A DNA stretch of 64,000 nucleotides, taken from the NCBI RefSeq assembly GCF_007725405.1, contig NZ_CP042163.1, positions 558,001-622,000 on the forward strand, given 5' to 3'. Source of the stretch: Shouchella miscanthi. GTDB lineage: Bacteria; Bacillota; Bacilli; Bacillales; Bacillaceae_D. Of this stretch, positions 10,391 through 19,586 are shown one piece after another; the first letter of the stretch is position 1; each line of letters starts with the position of its first letter. The notes beneath the pieces were generated by a model that was given only the letters and a program-made list of their open reading frames with translations, ran no database searches and had not been told where the DNA came from. The position numbers were made by a program, and so were the translations under genes.

Positions 10391-12448
10391 GTGGAAGAAA
10401 AAATGAACGAGGGGTTGACCGTTGACTTGGATAGCAAGCTGAATGACGTTTTTGCTGGAAGAGTTGTTCGTAAGGATTTAACAAATCTTATTAAAGAAGG
10501 GGCTAATGTTCCTGTCTATGTGCTTGAGTATTTACTTGGAATGTATGCTGCAACGGATGATGAAGATAGTATTCGTGAGGGGTTAGAACGGGTAAAGAAA
10601 ATTCTTTCAGAAAACTTTGTTCGTCCTGATGAAGCTGAAAAGATTAAGTCGCGTATTCGTGAATATGGTCAGTACTCGGTCATCGATAAAGTGACAGTAA
10701 CGTTAAATCCAAAAATTGATACTTACGAGGCGGAATTCTCAAACCTTGGTTTAAAGGGTGTCCCCATTGCTTCTATGTACGTGAAGGAGTACGACAAGCT
10801 CCTTGTAGGCGGTATATGGTGTATGGTCAAAGTTGATTATTTTTATAATGAAGAGGTTCGAAATTCGAACCCTTTTCATGTAGGCAGCTTACAACCGATT
10901 CAGATGCCGAATATGAATATACATGAGGTTTTCGAAGGTAGAAAGAGTTTTACAAAAGATGAATGGATTGATATTTTAGTTCGTTCGACTGGTATGGAAC
11001 CTACCCAGTTAGAGGAAAGAACAAAGTGGCATTTATTGCTACGGTTAGTTCCTCTAGTCGAAAACAATTATAACATGTGTGAACTTGGGCCTCGTGGTAC
11101 AGGAAAATCTCATGTTTATAAGGAATTATCACCAAACTCTATTCTCGTTTCAGGAGGTCAAACCACTGTAGCAAACCTTTTTTATAACATGTCTACTCGA
11201 AAAATTGGACTTGTTGGGATGTGGGATTGTGTTACATTTGATGAAGTGGCTGGCATTCGTTTTAAAGATAAAGATGGTATTCAAATCATGAAAGATTATA
11301 TGGCATCTGGTTCGTTTGCTAGAGGCAAAGAAGAAAAGAATGCTTCTGCTTCTATGGTGTTTGTCGGTAATGTGAACCAAAGTGTTGACACATTAATTAA
11401 AACATCGCATCTATTCGCTCCCTTCCCTGAAGAAATGGCAAATGACACGGCATTTTTTGACCGGATGCACTATTATCTACCTGGTTGGGAAATCCCCAAA
11501 TTGCGTTCAGACCTTATTACTGAGAAATATGGATTTATCGTGGATTACATTGCAGAATTTTTTAGAGAAATGCGGAAGCGTACTTTCAGTGATGCCATTG
11601 ATCGCTATTTTAAATTAGGCAATAATCTAAACCAACGTGATACGAATGGGGTAAGAAAAACCATATCTGGTATGTTAAAACTACTTTATCCACATGGCGA
11701 ATTTACTAAAGGAGAAGTTAGTGAAGTATTGGAATATGCTCTAGAAGGTCGTCGTCGAGTTAAGGAGCAGTTGAAGAAAATAGGTGGCATGGAGTTTTAT
11801 GATGTGATGTTTTCTTATATTGATAAAGAAACACTTGAAGAGCATTACGTATCCGTTCCTGAACAAGGTGGAGGTAAACTAATCCCAGAAGGAATGGGGA
11901 AGCCGGGTCATGTGTATGTAGCAGGGCATGGTCATTCTGGGATGATTGGTATTTATAAGATCGAAAATCAAGTTGTTAGTGGCACTGGTAAGTTTGATAA
12001 ATCAGGTGTTGGTTCAAATCGTGAGGCAAAAGAAAGTCTAGACACCGCCTTTCGTTTCTTTACAGCTAATAGTAAAAGTATAAGTAATGCAATTAGCACA
12101 AAGACAAAAGACTATCTGATGCACATCAGCGATCTACAAGGAATAGGTTTAACAGATGAACTAGCTATTGCTGAGTTAATTGGTCTTTGCTCCAGTGCAT
12201 TAGGAAAGCCAACGCAAGAAAGTTTAGTTGTCATTGGCAATATGACAGTAGGTGGCACGATTTCCAAAGTAGAAGAGTTTGCGAACATGCTACAAGTATG
12301 CGTAGATGCAGGTGCTAAAAAAGTATTAATACCTGCAGCATCAGTGATGGACTTACAGACAGTTCCACCAGACTTATTGGTAAAGGTACAGCCAGTGTTT
12401 TATTCTGACCCTATAGATGCAGTGTTTAAGGCGTTAGGAGTTAGTTAA
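10391..12448 (+). CDS. brxL: BREX-1 Lon-like protein BrxL
   Basis: BrxL is the AAA+ ATPase with a Lon-protease-like C-terminal domain found in type 1 BREX; it assembles into rings on DNA. The 685-residue protein has Walker A GPRGTGKS at residues 233-240, a VTFDEVAG Walker B and a GNVNQS sensor-like segment. The C-terminal Lon-like part includes ESLVVIGNMTVGG and KKVLIPAAS. The open frame begins at 10373, but AGAGGAGG at 10376-10383 marks the GTG at 10391 as the real start. It is the last BREX gene. The sequence after it holds a truncated regulator on the other strand, which marks the edge of the BREX cassette. Confidence 0.94.
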   Translation: MEEKMNEGLTVDLDSKLNDVFAGRVVRKDLTNLIKEGANVPVYVLEYLLGMYAATDDEDSIREGLERVKKILSENFVRPDEAEKIKSRIREYGQYSVIDKVTVTLNPKIDTYEAEFSNLGLKGVPIASMYVKEYDKLLVGGIWCMVKVDYFYNEEVRNSNPFHVGSLQPIQMPNMNIHEVFEGRKSFTKDEWIDILVRSTGMEPTQLEERTKWHLLLRLVPLVENNYNMCELGPRGTGKSHVYKELSPNSILVSGGQTTVANLFYNMSTRKIGLVGMWDCVTFDEVAGIRFKDKDGIQIMKDYMASGSFARGKEEKNASASMVFVGNVNQSVDTLIKTSHLFAPFPEEMANDTAFFDRMHYYLPGWEIPKLRSDLITEKYGFIVDYIAEFFREMRKRTFSDAIDRYFKLGNNLNQRDTNGVRKTISGMLKLLYPHGEFTKGEVSEVLEYALEGRRRVKEQLKKIGGMEFYDVMFSYIDKETLEEHYVSVPEQGGGKLIPEGMGKPGHVYVAGHGHSGMIGIYKIENQVVSGTGKFDKSGVGSNREAKESLDTAFRFFTANSKSISNAISTKTKDYLMHISDLQGIGLTDELAIAELIGLCSSALGKPTQESLVVIGNMTVGGTISKVEEFANMLQVCVDAGAKKVLIPAASVMDLQTVPPDLLVKVQPVFYSDPIDAVFKALGVS

Positions 12449-12474
12449 TTTAGTGTGGATAAATGACCAGCACA

Positions 12475-12600
12475 CTATTTAAACCTCAATATCTCATTCA
12501 TATCTTCAATCCCTAAAGCATCAGCAATCTTTTCTATATGTTCTAACTGAATCCGTTCGCGCTTCCCATTAGCCATTTCACTCAGGGTAGCGCGGCGGAT
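12475..12600 (-). pseudogene. Truncated Xre-type helix-turn-helix regulator
   Basis: Read on the minus strand, this stretch encodes RRATLSEMANGKRERI, then LEHIEKIADALGIED and a stop at 12475. That is the recognition helix and C-terminal helices of a Cro/CI-type DNA-binding domain. The frame runs upstream only to a stop at about 12620, with no start codon and no N-terminal helices. The first half has therefore been lost, and the gene points toward brxL. It is probably a leftover regulator cut by the rearrangement that placed the following genes next to BREX. Confidence 0.7.
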
Positions 12601-12702
12601 TTATTTTTGTGGGTAATTTTTAAAAGATGTACCCTTATGCGTACAACTTTCATGACTGATTGCCTTTATAATAATGTAAATGTCTTTTTTTGAGGTGATT
12701 CA

Positions 12703-13236
12703 ATGTTCCCCCGACAACAGTTTGTTTCTAATTTAATGAATGAAGTGAATAGCACCATTTCAAACACAATCAAAGCAAACACCATCACATTACAATCCGA
12801 AGTCTATACATTGATTCAACGCATCGTGACAGACGCTTATCCATCTGACATCCTCTGTTTTCCACACCAAGAAGTTGCTTTAAATGCTATCCATCCAACC
12901 TGGTTGCTATCACTGAACCCTTATTACTATGGCTCAAAAGCATCCTATGTTTTATCCATCTTAATCGTGAAAGATAGAATGCCAATACATGGCTGGGTCT
13001 ATGATAATCTTTCAAGTAAGCTTTTCCATGCAGAAAAAGGATGCGGTGCTTACCTGAATGGCAAAAGAATCTTTCGTCAAGAGTTAATGAGTCTAAGAGA
13101 GGCAGAAATTCGGATTCACTCATCTTTTTTAAGAAAAGAACAGCCTCAACATCCTGCTTATCAACGAGTAAGGATGGCAGAGCAACCAACAGCGCTTGAA
13201 ATCTGTAAAGTTGCTGAAGGGAATACCGATATATAA
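12703..13236 (+). CDS. Inositol-monophosphatase-like protein, copy A, C-terminally truncated
   Basis: The order of segments matches the inositol monophosphatase fold: VALNAIHPTWLL, SYVLSILIVKDRMPIHGWVYDN and LFHAEKGCGAYLNGKRI. The catalytic DPxDGT motif is replaced by LNPYY, and the GEE metal site by HQE, so phosphatase activity is doubtful. Copy A has 177 residues and stops at NTDI, about 46 residues before the end of copy B, losing the last part of the fold. The ATG follows GAGGTGATTC. Its TAA overlaps the ATG of copy B by one base (TAATG). Bases 12703-12924 are identical to 13236-13457. It may be a non-catalytic relic or a coupled leader for copy B. Confidence 0.7.
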   Translation: MFPRQQFVSNLMNEVNSTISNTIKANTITLQSEVYTLIQRIVTDAYPSDILCFPHQEVALNAIHPTWLLSLNPYYYGSKASYVLSILIVKDRMPIHGWVYDNLSSKLFHAEKGCGAYLNGKRIFRQELMSLREAEIRIHSSFLRKEQPQHPAYQRVRMAEQPTALEICKVAEGNTDI

Positions 13237-13907
13237 TGTTCCCCCGACAACAGTTTGTTTCTAATTTAATGAATGAAGTGAATAGCACCATTTCAAACAC
13301 AATCAAAGCAAACACCATCACATTACAATCCGAAGTCTATACATTGATTCAACGCATCGTGACAGACGCTTATCCATCTGACATCCTCTGTTTTCCACAC
13401 CAAGAAGTTGCTTTAAATGCTATCCATCCAACCTGGTTGCTATCACTGAACCCTTATCACTATGACTCAAAAGCGGCTTATGTTTTATCTATTTTAATAG
13501 TGAAAGATAGATTGCCAATACATGGATGGGTCTATGATAATCTATCAAGCAACCTGCTCCATGCTGAAATGGGGAGAGGCACTTACTTGAATGGTAAAAG
13601 AGTCTTTCGGGATGAATTAATGAGTTTAAGAGAAGCCGAAATTCGCATTCACTCTTCTTTTCTACGGCATTCGCAACCTCAAAATCCTGCCTATCAACGA
13701 GTAAGACAAGCAAAACTGCCAACAGCGCTTGAGATTTGTGGAGTTGCTGAAGGAAATACTGATATATTCTTATCAATAAATCAAACGCCTTATGAATTTG
13801 CTGCAGCAAGTTTAATTGCAAAAGAAGCTGGGGTAGAGGTAATGACGTTAGAAGGAGAAGAACTGAGTTGGGGTGAAAACTCGAGCGTATGGTGTGGAAT
13901 GGTTTGA
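13236..13907 (+). CDS. Inositol-monophosphatase-like protein, copy B
   Basis: This 223-residue protein is the fuller copy of the tandem pair. It keeps the family layout through the C-terminal PYEFAAASLIAKEAG, which matches the third motif (WDxAAG), with the Asp replaced by Glu. As in copy A, the DPxDGT motif is LNPYH and the GEE site is HQE, so the usual metal ligands are missing. It has no convincing ribosome site of its own; the ATG overlaps the stop of copy A, so translation probably depends on reinitiation. A terminator follows. Its place between BREX and the McrBC-like pair suggests a nucleotide- or phosphate-binding role in defence, but that is only inference. Confidence 0.75.
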   Translation: MFPRQQFVSNLMNEVNSTISNTIKANTITLQSEVYTLIQRIVTDAYPSDILCFPHQEVALNAIHPTWLLSLNPYHYDSKAAYVLSILIVKDRLPIHGWVYDNLSSNLLHAEMGRGTYLNGKRVFRDELMSLREAEIRIHSSFLRHSQPQNPAYQRVRQAKLPTALEICGVAEGNTDIFLSINQTPYEFAAASLIAKEAGVEVMTLEGEELSWGENSSVWCGMV

Positions 13908-13934
13908 TTCTTATATATAAATATGATAGATCTG

Positions 13935-13962
13935 GAACCGTTTAAGTGAACGGTTCTTTTTT
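13935..13962 (+). terminator. Intrinsic terminator after the IMPase-like pair
   Basis: GAACCGTT (13935-13942) pairs with AACGGTTC (13949-13956) around a 6-base loop, followed by a T-rich run. It ends transcription before the McrB-like gene. Confidence 0.85.
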
Positions 13963-13993
13963 GTGTTTTAAATTTCAATAAATAAGCTTCTAT

Positions 13994-14022
13994 TTTAACT
14001 CATGGCTAAGGTCCTATATAAT
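13994..14022 (+). promoter_or_regulatory. Possible sigma-A promoter for the McrBC-like pair
   Basis: TATAAT at 14017-14022 is a perfect -10 box. TTTAAC at 13994-13999 is a weak -35 at 17 bases spacing. It lies between the terminator at 13935-13962 and the TTG start at 14062. Confidence 0.5.
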
Positions 14023-14061
14023 AGATAGAAAGGTTAAGAGATTAGTAGAGGTGTTGATCAT

Positions 14062-16593
14062 TTGTTTGAACAGTTTTTGAATGAGTATCTCAAAAGTGAG
14101 CCCAGTATGTTTTTGTTAAAGGGCAATATACGAATAACTGTTAAATTAGTCAATGTTAATTCAGTAGAATTCAGTTTAGAAAATGGAAAGTCTGAATCAA
14201 CTCAATATAATGAACTTCTTAAAGCTTATAAACAATTATTAAATGAGGGGTCATATTCAATAAATGAAGATGTGTTAGTGGCGAGTTTGTTGGCTAGCCT
14301 TCCATTTGCAGAGGCTTACGTTGAAGAAGGTGTAATTCGATTAACGTCATTTGATACAGAAGAATTGCCTGTCAGTACAGTTAAAGATGTAACAATACTT
14401 CTAGAAGAGTTGGCTGCTGGAACGTACAAAGCTGATCGACTTAGCGAACAATTAGCAGGGAATCAAAATCTTTTTCGACGAAAATCAAATGCACGTCAAA
14501 ACCTAAGAATGCTCGGCATTTTGGATAAAGAACATTATGAACAGAACAGTTTCTTTGAGAGATATCGTGGCTCATCCAATAAAGATGAGCGAGACGAATT
14601 GCTTAAAACTCAAATCCTATCCAACGTTTTTTTTCAAATGGTTTTACATGTCTTATCTTATACGGGAGTAAATAAGGCAGCAAGAAAGCAATTATTGTTT
14701 GAACTTGTACGGAAGATCGTATGGAATTCTCGGGGTGCAAATCAAATTACGAAATCCGTTGCAGAGGATAGACTATCGCATACACTAAATTGGCTTTCCT
14801 ATTTTCATTTAATTGATGAAAATTATTTACCGATTCATGATATTGAAAACAGTCAGGAGCGCTTACCGTTGAATACAAGGTTAAGAGAGACATTTATAAG
14901 TATATTAAACAATTATTCGTCTGCAAGGAAGGAAAAGTTTTCAAAAGACAATGAGATGTATCAACTTGTGAATGAAACCGCGGCTAATGAGCTAAAAAAA
15001 TTACCGTTTATTCATGATCAATTCAAAATAAAGACATCTGTTGGTCAGGGGAATTGGACATTTACACCATGGATTGCTTTTTTACATAAGGATATTACAC
15101 GTTCAACTCAAAATGGCTTTTACATTGTGTATTTGTTTCATGAAGATATGAGTAAATTGTTTCTAGCGTTTGGACAAGGGGTGACGAATACGGATTCGCA
15201 AACGATGGCAAACGTGAAGCAAGAAATACGCGAGAACATCGAAATGGATGCTAGGATTAATAAGAACGATTTACTTAATATGGGTGCAGGGAAGACGGCT
15301 AAGGGTTATGCGGAATCTACAGCTGCATACATTGAGTACGATCGTGAACAAATGCCTTTGGAAGAGACGTTGATAGAAGATTTAAAGCTCATGATTGGTT
15401 ATTACCAGTCCTATATTCAATTTTTGAATAAGAAAGACACATATGAGCTTCCTCAGTCTGGAGCGGAAATGGTGCAGGAATCGATGGTAGAGTGGGAGCC
15501 AATACGTGTGGTAGATCACATCCATACCTATATTAGCGGTAAGGGGTTTTACTATGAAAAAGAAGAAGTAACCAACCTTTACCTGTCTCTCAAAACAAAG
15601 CCGTTTGTTATCTTATCAGGAATCTCAGGAACGGGGAAAACCATGGTTGTTCGTTGGTTCGCGGAGAGTCTTGGGGCGATTGAAGAAAATGGTCAATTTA
15701 CCGTTATACCAGTTCGTCCAGATTGGAACGATGGGACCGATTTAATAGGATTTGAAGATTTAAAAGGAGAATTTCAAAAGGGGCCGTTAACCGATGTGCT
15801 GCTTTGTGCTATTGAAGATCCAACCCGACCCTATTTCGTTTTATTGGATGAAATGAATTTAGCTCGTGTTGAATATTACTTTAGTGATTTATTGAGTGTC
15901 ATGGAAAGCAAGAAGTGGCAAGATGGGAAACAGGTGAGTTCAAGGGTACTACCATTTCAAGTTGAGAGTCAAGATGTGTATTTACCGGCAAATGTCTACT
16001 TAATTGGTACAGTCAATATGGACGAGACGACTTTTCCTTTCAGTAAGAAAGTATTAGATCGAGCAAATACAATTGAATTTAATCGTGTCCGTCTTGATCA
16101 CTTATCTTTTTTAACTGAATTAGAGGAACAAGCACCAATCGCTCTCCACAATAAGCGTTTAGAAGCAGAGTTCTTAACCCTTAAAGATGTTTATGCATTA
16201 AACCCGAGCTTAATAAATGAAGTGACAGAGCTTCTTGTACGTGTAAATGAAGCACTTAAATTAAATGGCTCTCATATTGGCTATCGAATAAGAGACGAAA
16301 TTTGTTTTTATTTGGTCTATAATGAGCGCGATCGTTTGTTATCCCAGAACGATGCGTTTGATTTGTGTTTGTTGCAGAAGATATTGCCTAGGTTAACAGG
16401 TAGCGATGCGCGAATGAGAGATGTTCTACTAGCATTATTTGACGTGTTAACAGGAAAGCGAATTCAACAGTATGCGGATATTGTTGCAGAGGATATAGAG
16501 CTAGCAAACTATCGAAAAAGCACGGAGAAAGTGGCTGAGATGTTGAGGGGGCTGGAACAAGATGGCTTTACATCCTTCTGGATCAGCTCGTGA
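14062..16593 (+). CDS. McrB-like AAA+ NTPase of a type IV-like restriction system
   Basis: McrB family proteins are AAA+ motors that drive a McrC nuclease, usually against modified DNA. The 843-residue protein has a long unassigned N-terminal part (1-490), likely the target-sensing domain. The AAA core follows: Walker A GISGTGKT at 520-527, Walker B LLDEMN at 594-599, the McrB-type signature VNMDET around 651-656 and the arginine-rich KKVLDRAN. The start is a TTG with AGAGGTG upstream. The downstream gene begins inside this one (32-base overlap), so the two are made together. The N-terminus is not EcoMcrB-like, so the recognised modification is unknown. Confidence 0.88.
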   Translation: MFEQFLNEYLKSEPSMFLLKGNIRITVKLVNVNSVEFSLENGKSESTQYNELLKAYKQLLNEGSYSINEDVLVASLLASLPFAEAYVEEGVIRLTSFDTEELPVSTVKDVTILLEELAAGTYKADRLSEQLAGNQNLFRRKSNARQNLRMLGILDKEHYEQNSFFERYRGSSNKDERDELLKTQILSNVFFQMVLHVLSYTGVNKAARKQLLFELVRKIVWNSRGANQITKSVAEDRLSHTLNWLSYFHLIDENYLPIHDIENSQERLPLNTRLRETFISILNNYSSARKEKFSKDNEMYQLVNETAANELKKLPFIHDQFKIKTSVGQGNWTFTPWIAFLHKDITRSTQNGFYIVYLFHEDMSKLFLAFGQGVTNTDSQTMANVKQEIRENIEMDARINKNDLLNMGAGKTAKGYAESTAAYIEYDREQMPLEETLIEDLKLMIGYYQSYIQFLNKKDTYELPQSGAEMVQESMVEWEPIRVVDHIHTYISGKGFYYEKEEVTNLYLSLKTKPFVILSGISGTGKTMVVRWFAESLGAIEENGQFTVIPVRPDWNDGTDLIGFEDLKGEFQKGPLTDVLLCAIEDPTRPYFVLLDEMNLARVEYYFSDLLSVMESKKWQDGKQVSSRVLPFQVESQDVYLPANVYLIGTVNMDETTFPFSKKVLDRANTIEFNRVRLDHLSFLTELEEQAPIALHNKRLEAEFLTLKDVYALNPSLINEVTELLVRVNEALKLNGSHIGYRIRDEICFYLVYNERDRLLSQNDAFDLCLLQKILPRLTGSDARMRDVLLALFDVLTGKRIQQYADIVAEDIELANYRKSTEKVAEMLRGLEQDGFTSFWISS

Positions 16594-19021
16594 GGAAGTT
16601 GAATTACTTCAGATTGAAACAGCTTACTTTTCTTTTATTGTTAAAGGGAGGCCGTATCACCCTCTTTATGAAGGGTTAAAGACATATCGGAGTTTGGATT
16701 TTCATGATGAGATGGAATGTAAAGCGGACGGGAAAGAAGTAGAATCGATTAAGGTATATGACGTCGATCATCAACAGTTAGTGTTACTTGAAGAAGGGCC
16801 TTTCCGGCCGATTTTCTTTGAACAAACGACCTACCAATTCTTAATCATTCCAAAAAATGAACGAAAGGTTTCGTTTCATCATGAATTCCACTTATTTAGA
16901 AATGCCGTAAGTGAGTTAAATGTTGGTTCACAGTCTTTACTAATGGGGCAACTCAATTTCGGGAGTGAGGTTGGGTTGTCAACGTTTGAAGTGAGGTCAG
17001 AAACGGAAACGCTTTTGACGACAACCATAGAGATATTTCCAGCTAAATTAGACTATAAAGAAGATTATCGACAATTATTAAATGAAGTAAATGATGAAAT
17101 TTATAATTTAGCTTATCATTTTTTACGGAAAACACACTTAGGTGCGACGATTAAAATAGATGGGCAGCCAACGATGTCGGAGTTCTATCGGTTATTTACC
17201 TATCATTTTGACTCATTTGTTAAAGCGATTACTAGAATTGAGGTACAGCCTCATCACAACTTGCAAAAAACGTACGAGTGGGAACGCGCCGATAAAGTGA
17301 AGCGGCTAGATTCATATGGTCGAAGACAATTAAGAAAGAATGGTCGACTTTTTGTAGAGCATCCAATGGGATTGGATGTCAATGGCAAGACCCTTATTCC
17401 GTCAAAAGCGTTAAACCGGCAAATGTATGTTGTGTACAATACGCCAGAAAATCAATATATAAAGTGGATGATGGAAAGGTTGGTTGAGAAATTAATTGAC
17501 CTTACGAAACAGTTGTCCAGTCGGAGTCGATACCAAGCAGTTGATGAATTTGCGGTTGTTCGCAGTGAAGTAATGGAAAAATTAAATGCTTTAAAACATA
17601 AACTCAGGACACAGTTCTGGCAAGGAATTAAAGCAACTCCGATGACGCAATTTAGCACGGTTTTACAAATGGCACCTGGGTATCGTGATGTGTTACACAT
17701 TTATTTGACGGTTTCAAAAGGATTAGCTCTATTTGGCCAACAGTACCAAATGTCGGTTAAAAATGTTGCTGAGTTGTATGAATACTGGACATTTTTAAAG
17801 GTTGGACAGATTTTAAGCAAACGCTACCTATCAATTAGTCAAGATGTTGTGTCTGCCACATCAAACGGATTGTTTGTAAATTTAGATGCGAGCAAAAGTG
17901 CATCTAGACTCTTTGAACATCCCCTTACCGGGGAAAAAATGAAGCTAACTTATCAAAAACGTGAATGGAATCCGACCACAACCCAATTGCCAGACATTGT
18001 CCTTAGTGTTACGAAAAAAGGAATGAAGCAATCTTTTAATTATGTGTTTGACGCGAAGTATCGAATTGATTTTGCTGCAGAGGAAAGTTACTACGGGCTT
18101 AAATATCAGATTCCAGGGCCTATGGAGGAAGACATTAACACAATGCACCGTTACCGAGATGCAATTGTTCACAAACGTCAAGGTCCATATGAACAAACAG
18201 CTTTGGGTGCATATGTATTGTTTCCCTTTGGGTTTGAAGAGGGATATCGGGAACACCAATTTTTTAAAAGTATTGAAGAAGTCAACATCGGGGGACTACC
18301 TTTTCTTCCTTCAACTACAAAGTTAGTTGAAGAACTAATTGAAAATATCGTAGAAAAAAGTCCGTCAGAACTCCATGATGAAGGCATTTTACCTCAAGGT
18401 ACAAAGCACAAGTGGCAGTCGGAGTTAGATGAATTTGTACTCATTACAAATGTCTCAACAATTGATAATTATAAAGAAAGCTTACATAAGAAGGAGTATA
18501 AGATCCCCATTCATACGTTACCTCGAGACTGGCGTAAAGCAACGCATCTGGCTCTTTATGTAGGTAAAAAGGTTAATGAGACAAATGGTGTGGTTTGTTA
18601 TGGAAGAATTGAAGATATTTCAATTAGAGATCAGCAAATGACTTTTTGCATGGAGTCTTGGCAATCAATTGATCCCATTAAACCCGTGCGCTATGGAATC
18701 GCGAATACAATGATGACAACGTTAACTCAACTAAGAGAAGCGAATGAACTACCGGAACTCTTTATGAAATCCAAAGAAGAGGCGCTCATTTGGAAACTAC
18801 TAAGAAGAGTGTCGGATAAAGTGAAAATAGAATTAACCGAAAATGAACTTGATCAAGCTACAGGAATAAGGCATTTTACGGTTAAGGATATAGAAGTGAA
18901 GGTTAAAGGGACTAAGGTTCAATTCAGACGAGCGGGAGTAATAAAGATATTTGAACGAGATGAATTAACCAAATCGCTCTATAAAATATTCCGGAGCCTG
19001 GTTACGATGATGAAAGAATAG
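16562..19021 (+). CDS. McrC-like DUF2357 protein with PD-(D/E)xK nuclease domain
   Basis: This 819-residue protein is the nuclease partner of the McrB-like gene it overlaps. The N-terminal 250 residues are beta-rich and match the DUF2357 layout. The nuclease core shows LPDIVLS at about 476-482 and YVFDAKYR around 494-501, supplying the D and the D-x-K of the PD-(D/E)xK active site. A C-terminal extension of about 280 residues after the nuclease is predicted to be mixed alpha/beta and is unassigned; it may contact DNA. The ATG follows GGGGCTGG inside the upstream gene. Together with BREX it forms a second, independent restriction-type defence. Confidence 0.85.
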   Translation: MALHPSGSAREEVELLQIETAYFSFIVKGRPYHPLYEGLKTYRSLDFHDEMECKADGKEVESIKVYDVDHQQLVLLEEGPFRPIFFEQTTYQFLIIPKNERKVSFHHEFHLFRNAVSELNVGSQSLLMGQLNFGSEVGLSTFEVRSETETLLTTTIEIFPAKLDYKEDYRQLLNEVNDEIYNLAYHFLRKTHLGATIKIDGQPTMSEFYRLFTYHFDSFVKAITRIEVQPHHNLQKTYEWERADKVKRLDSYGRRQLRKNGRLFVEHPMGLDVNGKTLIPSKALNRQMYVVYNTPENQYIKWMMERLVEKLIDLTKQLSSRSRYQAVDEFAVVRSEVMEKLNALKHKLRTQFWQGIKATPMTQFSTVLQMAPGYRDVLHIYLTVSKGLALFGQQYQMSVKNVAELYEYWTFLKVGQILSKRYLSISQDVVSATSNGLFVNLDASKSASRLFEHPLTGEKMKLTYQKREWNPTTTQLPDIVLSVTKKGMKQSFNYVFDAKYRIDFAAEESYYGLKYQIPGPMEEDINTMHRYRDAIVHKRQGPYEQTALGAYVLFPFGFEEGYREHQFFKSIEEVNIGGLPFLPSTTKLVEELIENIVEKSPSELHDEGILPQGTKHKWQSELDEFVLITNVSTIDNYKESLHKKEYKIPIHTLPRDWRKATHLALYVGKKVNETNGVVCYGRIEDISIRDQQMTFCMESWQSIDPIKPVRYGIANTMMTTLTQLREANELPELFMKSKEEALIWKLLRRVSDKVKIELTENELDQATGIRHFTVKDIEVKVKGTKVQFRRAGVIKIFERDELTKSLYKIFRSLVTMMKE

Positions 19022-19128
19022 TGGATCTTGTTGACTACATTCAACTGGAATATGTAACGACACCCATGTAAATGAACGAATGAATTTATAAATTTATAGA
19101 ATTTGTTAACTGCATTAGGAATGATCTT

Positions 19129-19481
19129 TTGCGTTACTCTATATTAACTTTTACAATTCTTTTAACGTTGTCTAGCTGTACTTTTGGTAAAGAACAATCG
19201 GTTTTTAACTTGGAATTTATCGTATCTGAAAATAAAGCGACTCAAAATGAGTACATGTTAGAAATGATCCTTTTGGAAGAGATGCAAACCTTTATTTAAC
19301 TGAAAACAGATCTGTAAATGTGCCAGTGGAAATAGATATGCGTTATTCCATCACTGTATTTGAAACCACGTTAACAGAAATAGGGGAGGAAATGAATTTG
19401 CATCAAAACAAGGGCAATCCATTATGGGTAGGAGAAGTTCTAATAAATGATGATACGAAACAATTGATAGACTTAAATTGA
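19129..19481 (+). pseudogene. Frameshifted lipoprotein gene
   Basis: A TTG at 19129 with AGGAA upstream opens a lipoprotein signal peptide ending in LSSC, then FGKEQSVFNLEFIVS. This frame stops at about 19300. A second frame starting near 19260 continues with NDPFGRDANLYLTENRSV and EIDMRYSITVFETT, ending at 19481. Joined by a one-base shift near 19262, they make a plausible lipoprotein of roughly 115 residues. It is either a recent pseudogene or a sequencing error. Confidence 0.6.
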
Positions 19482-19586
19482 TGCGGGTAGTAAGAATTTA
19501 AAGGAACGAACGTGCATGGATAGTCAAAAAAGGTAGACTGTAGAGGGTCTGAAAATAAGATTGCTTGAAAGAGAGAAGGGGTTGTT

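Noticed and set aside
12887-13321. 144-codon minus-strand frame across the IMPase-like pair
   Set aside because: It spans the duplicated region antisense to two plus-strand genes that match a known fold.
18042-18326. 94-codon plus-strand frame inside the McrC-like gene
   Set aside because: It is in a different frame from a gene with a clear nuclease motif and has no start signal.
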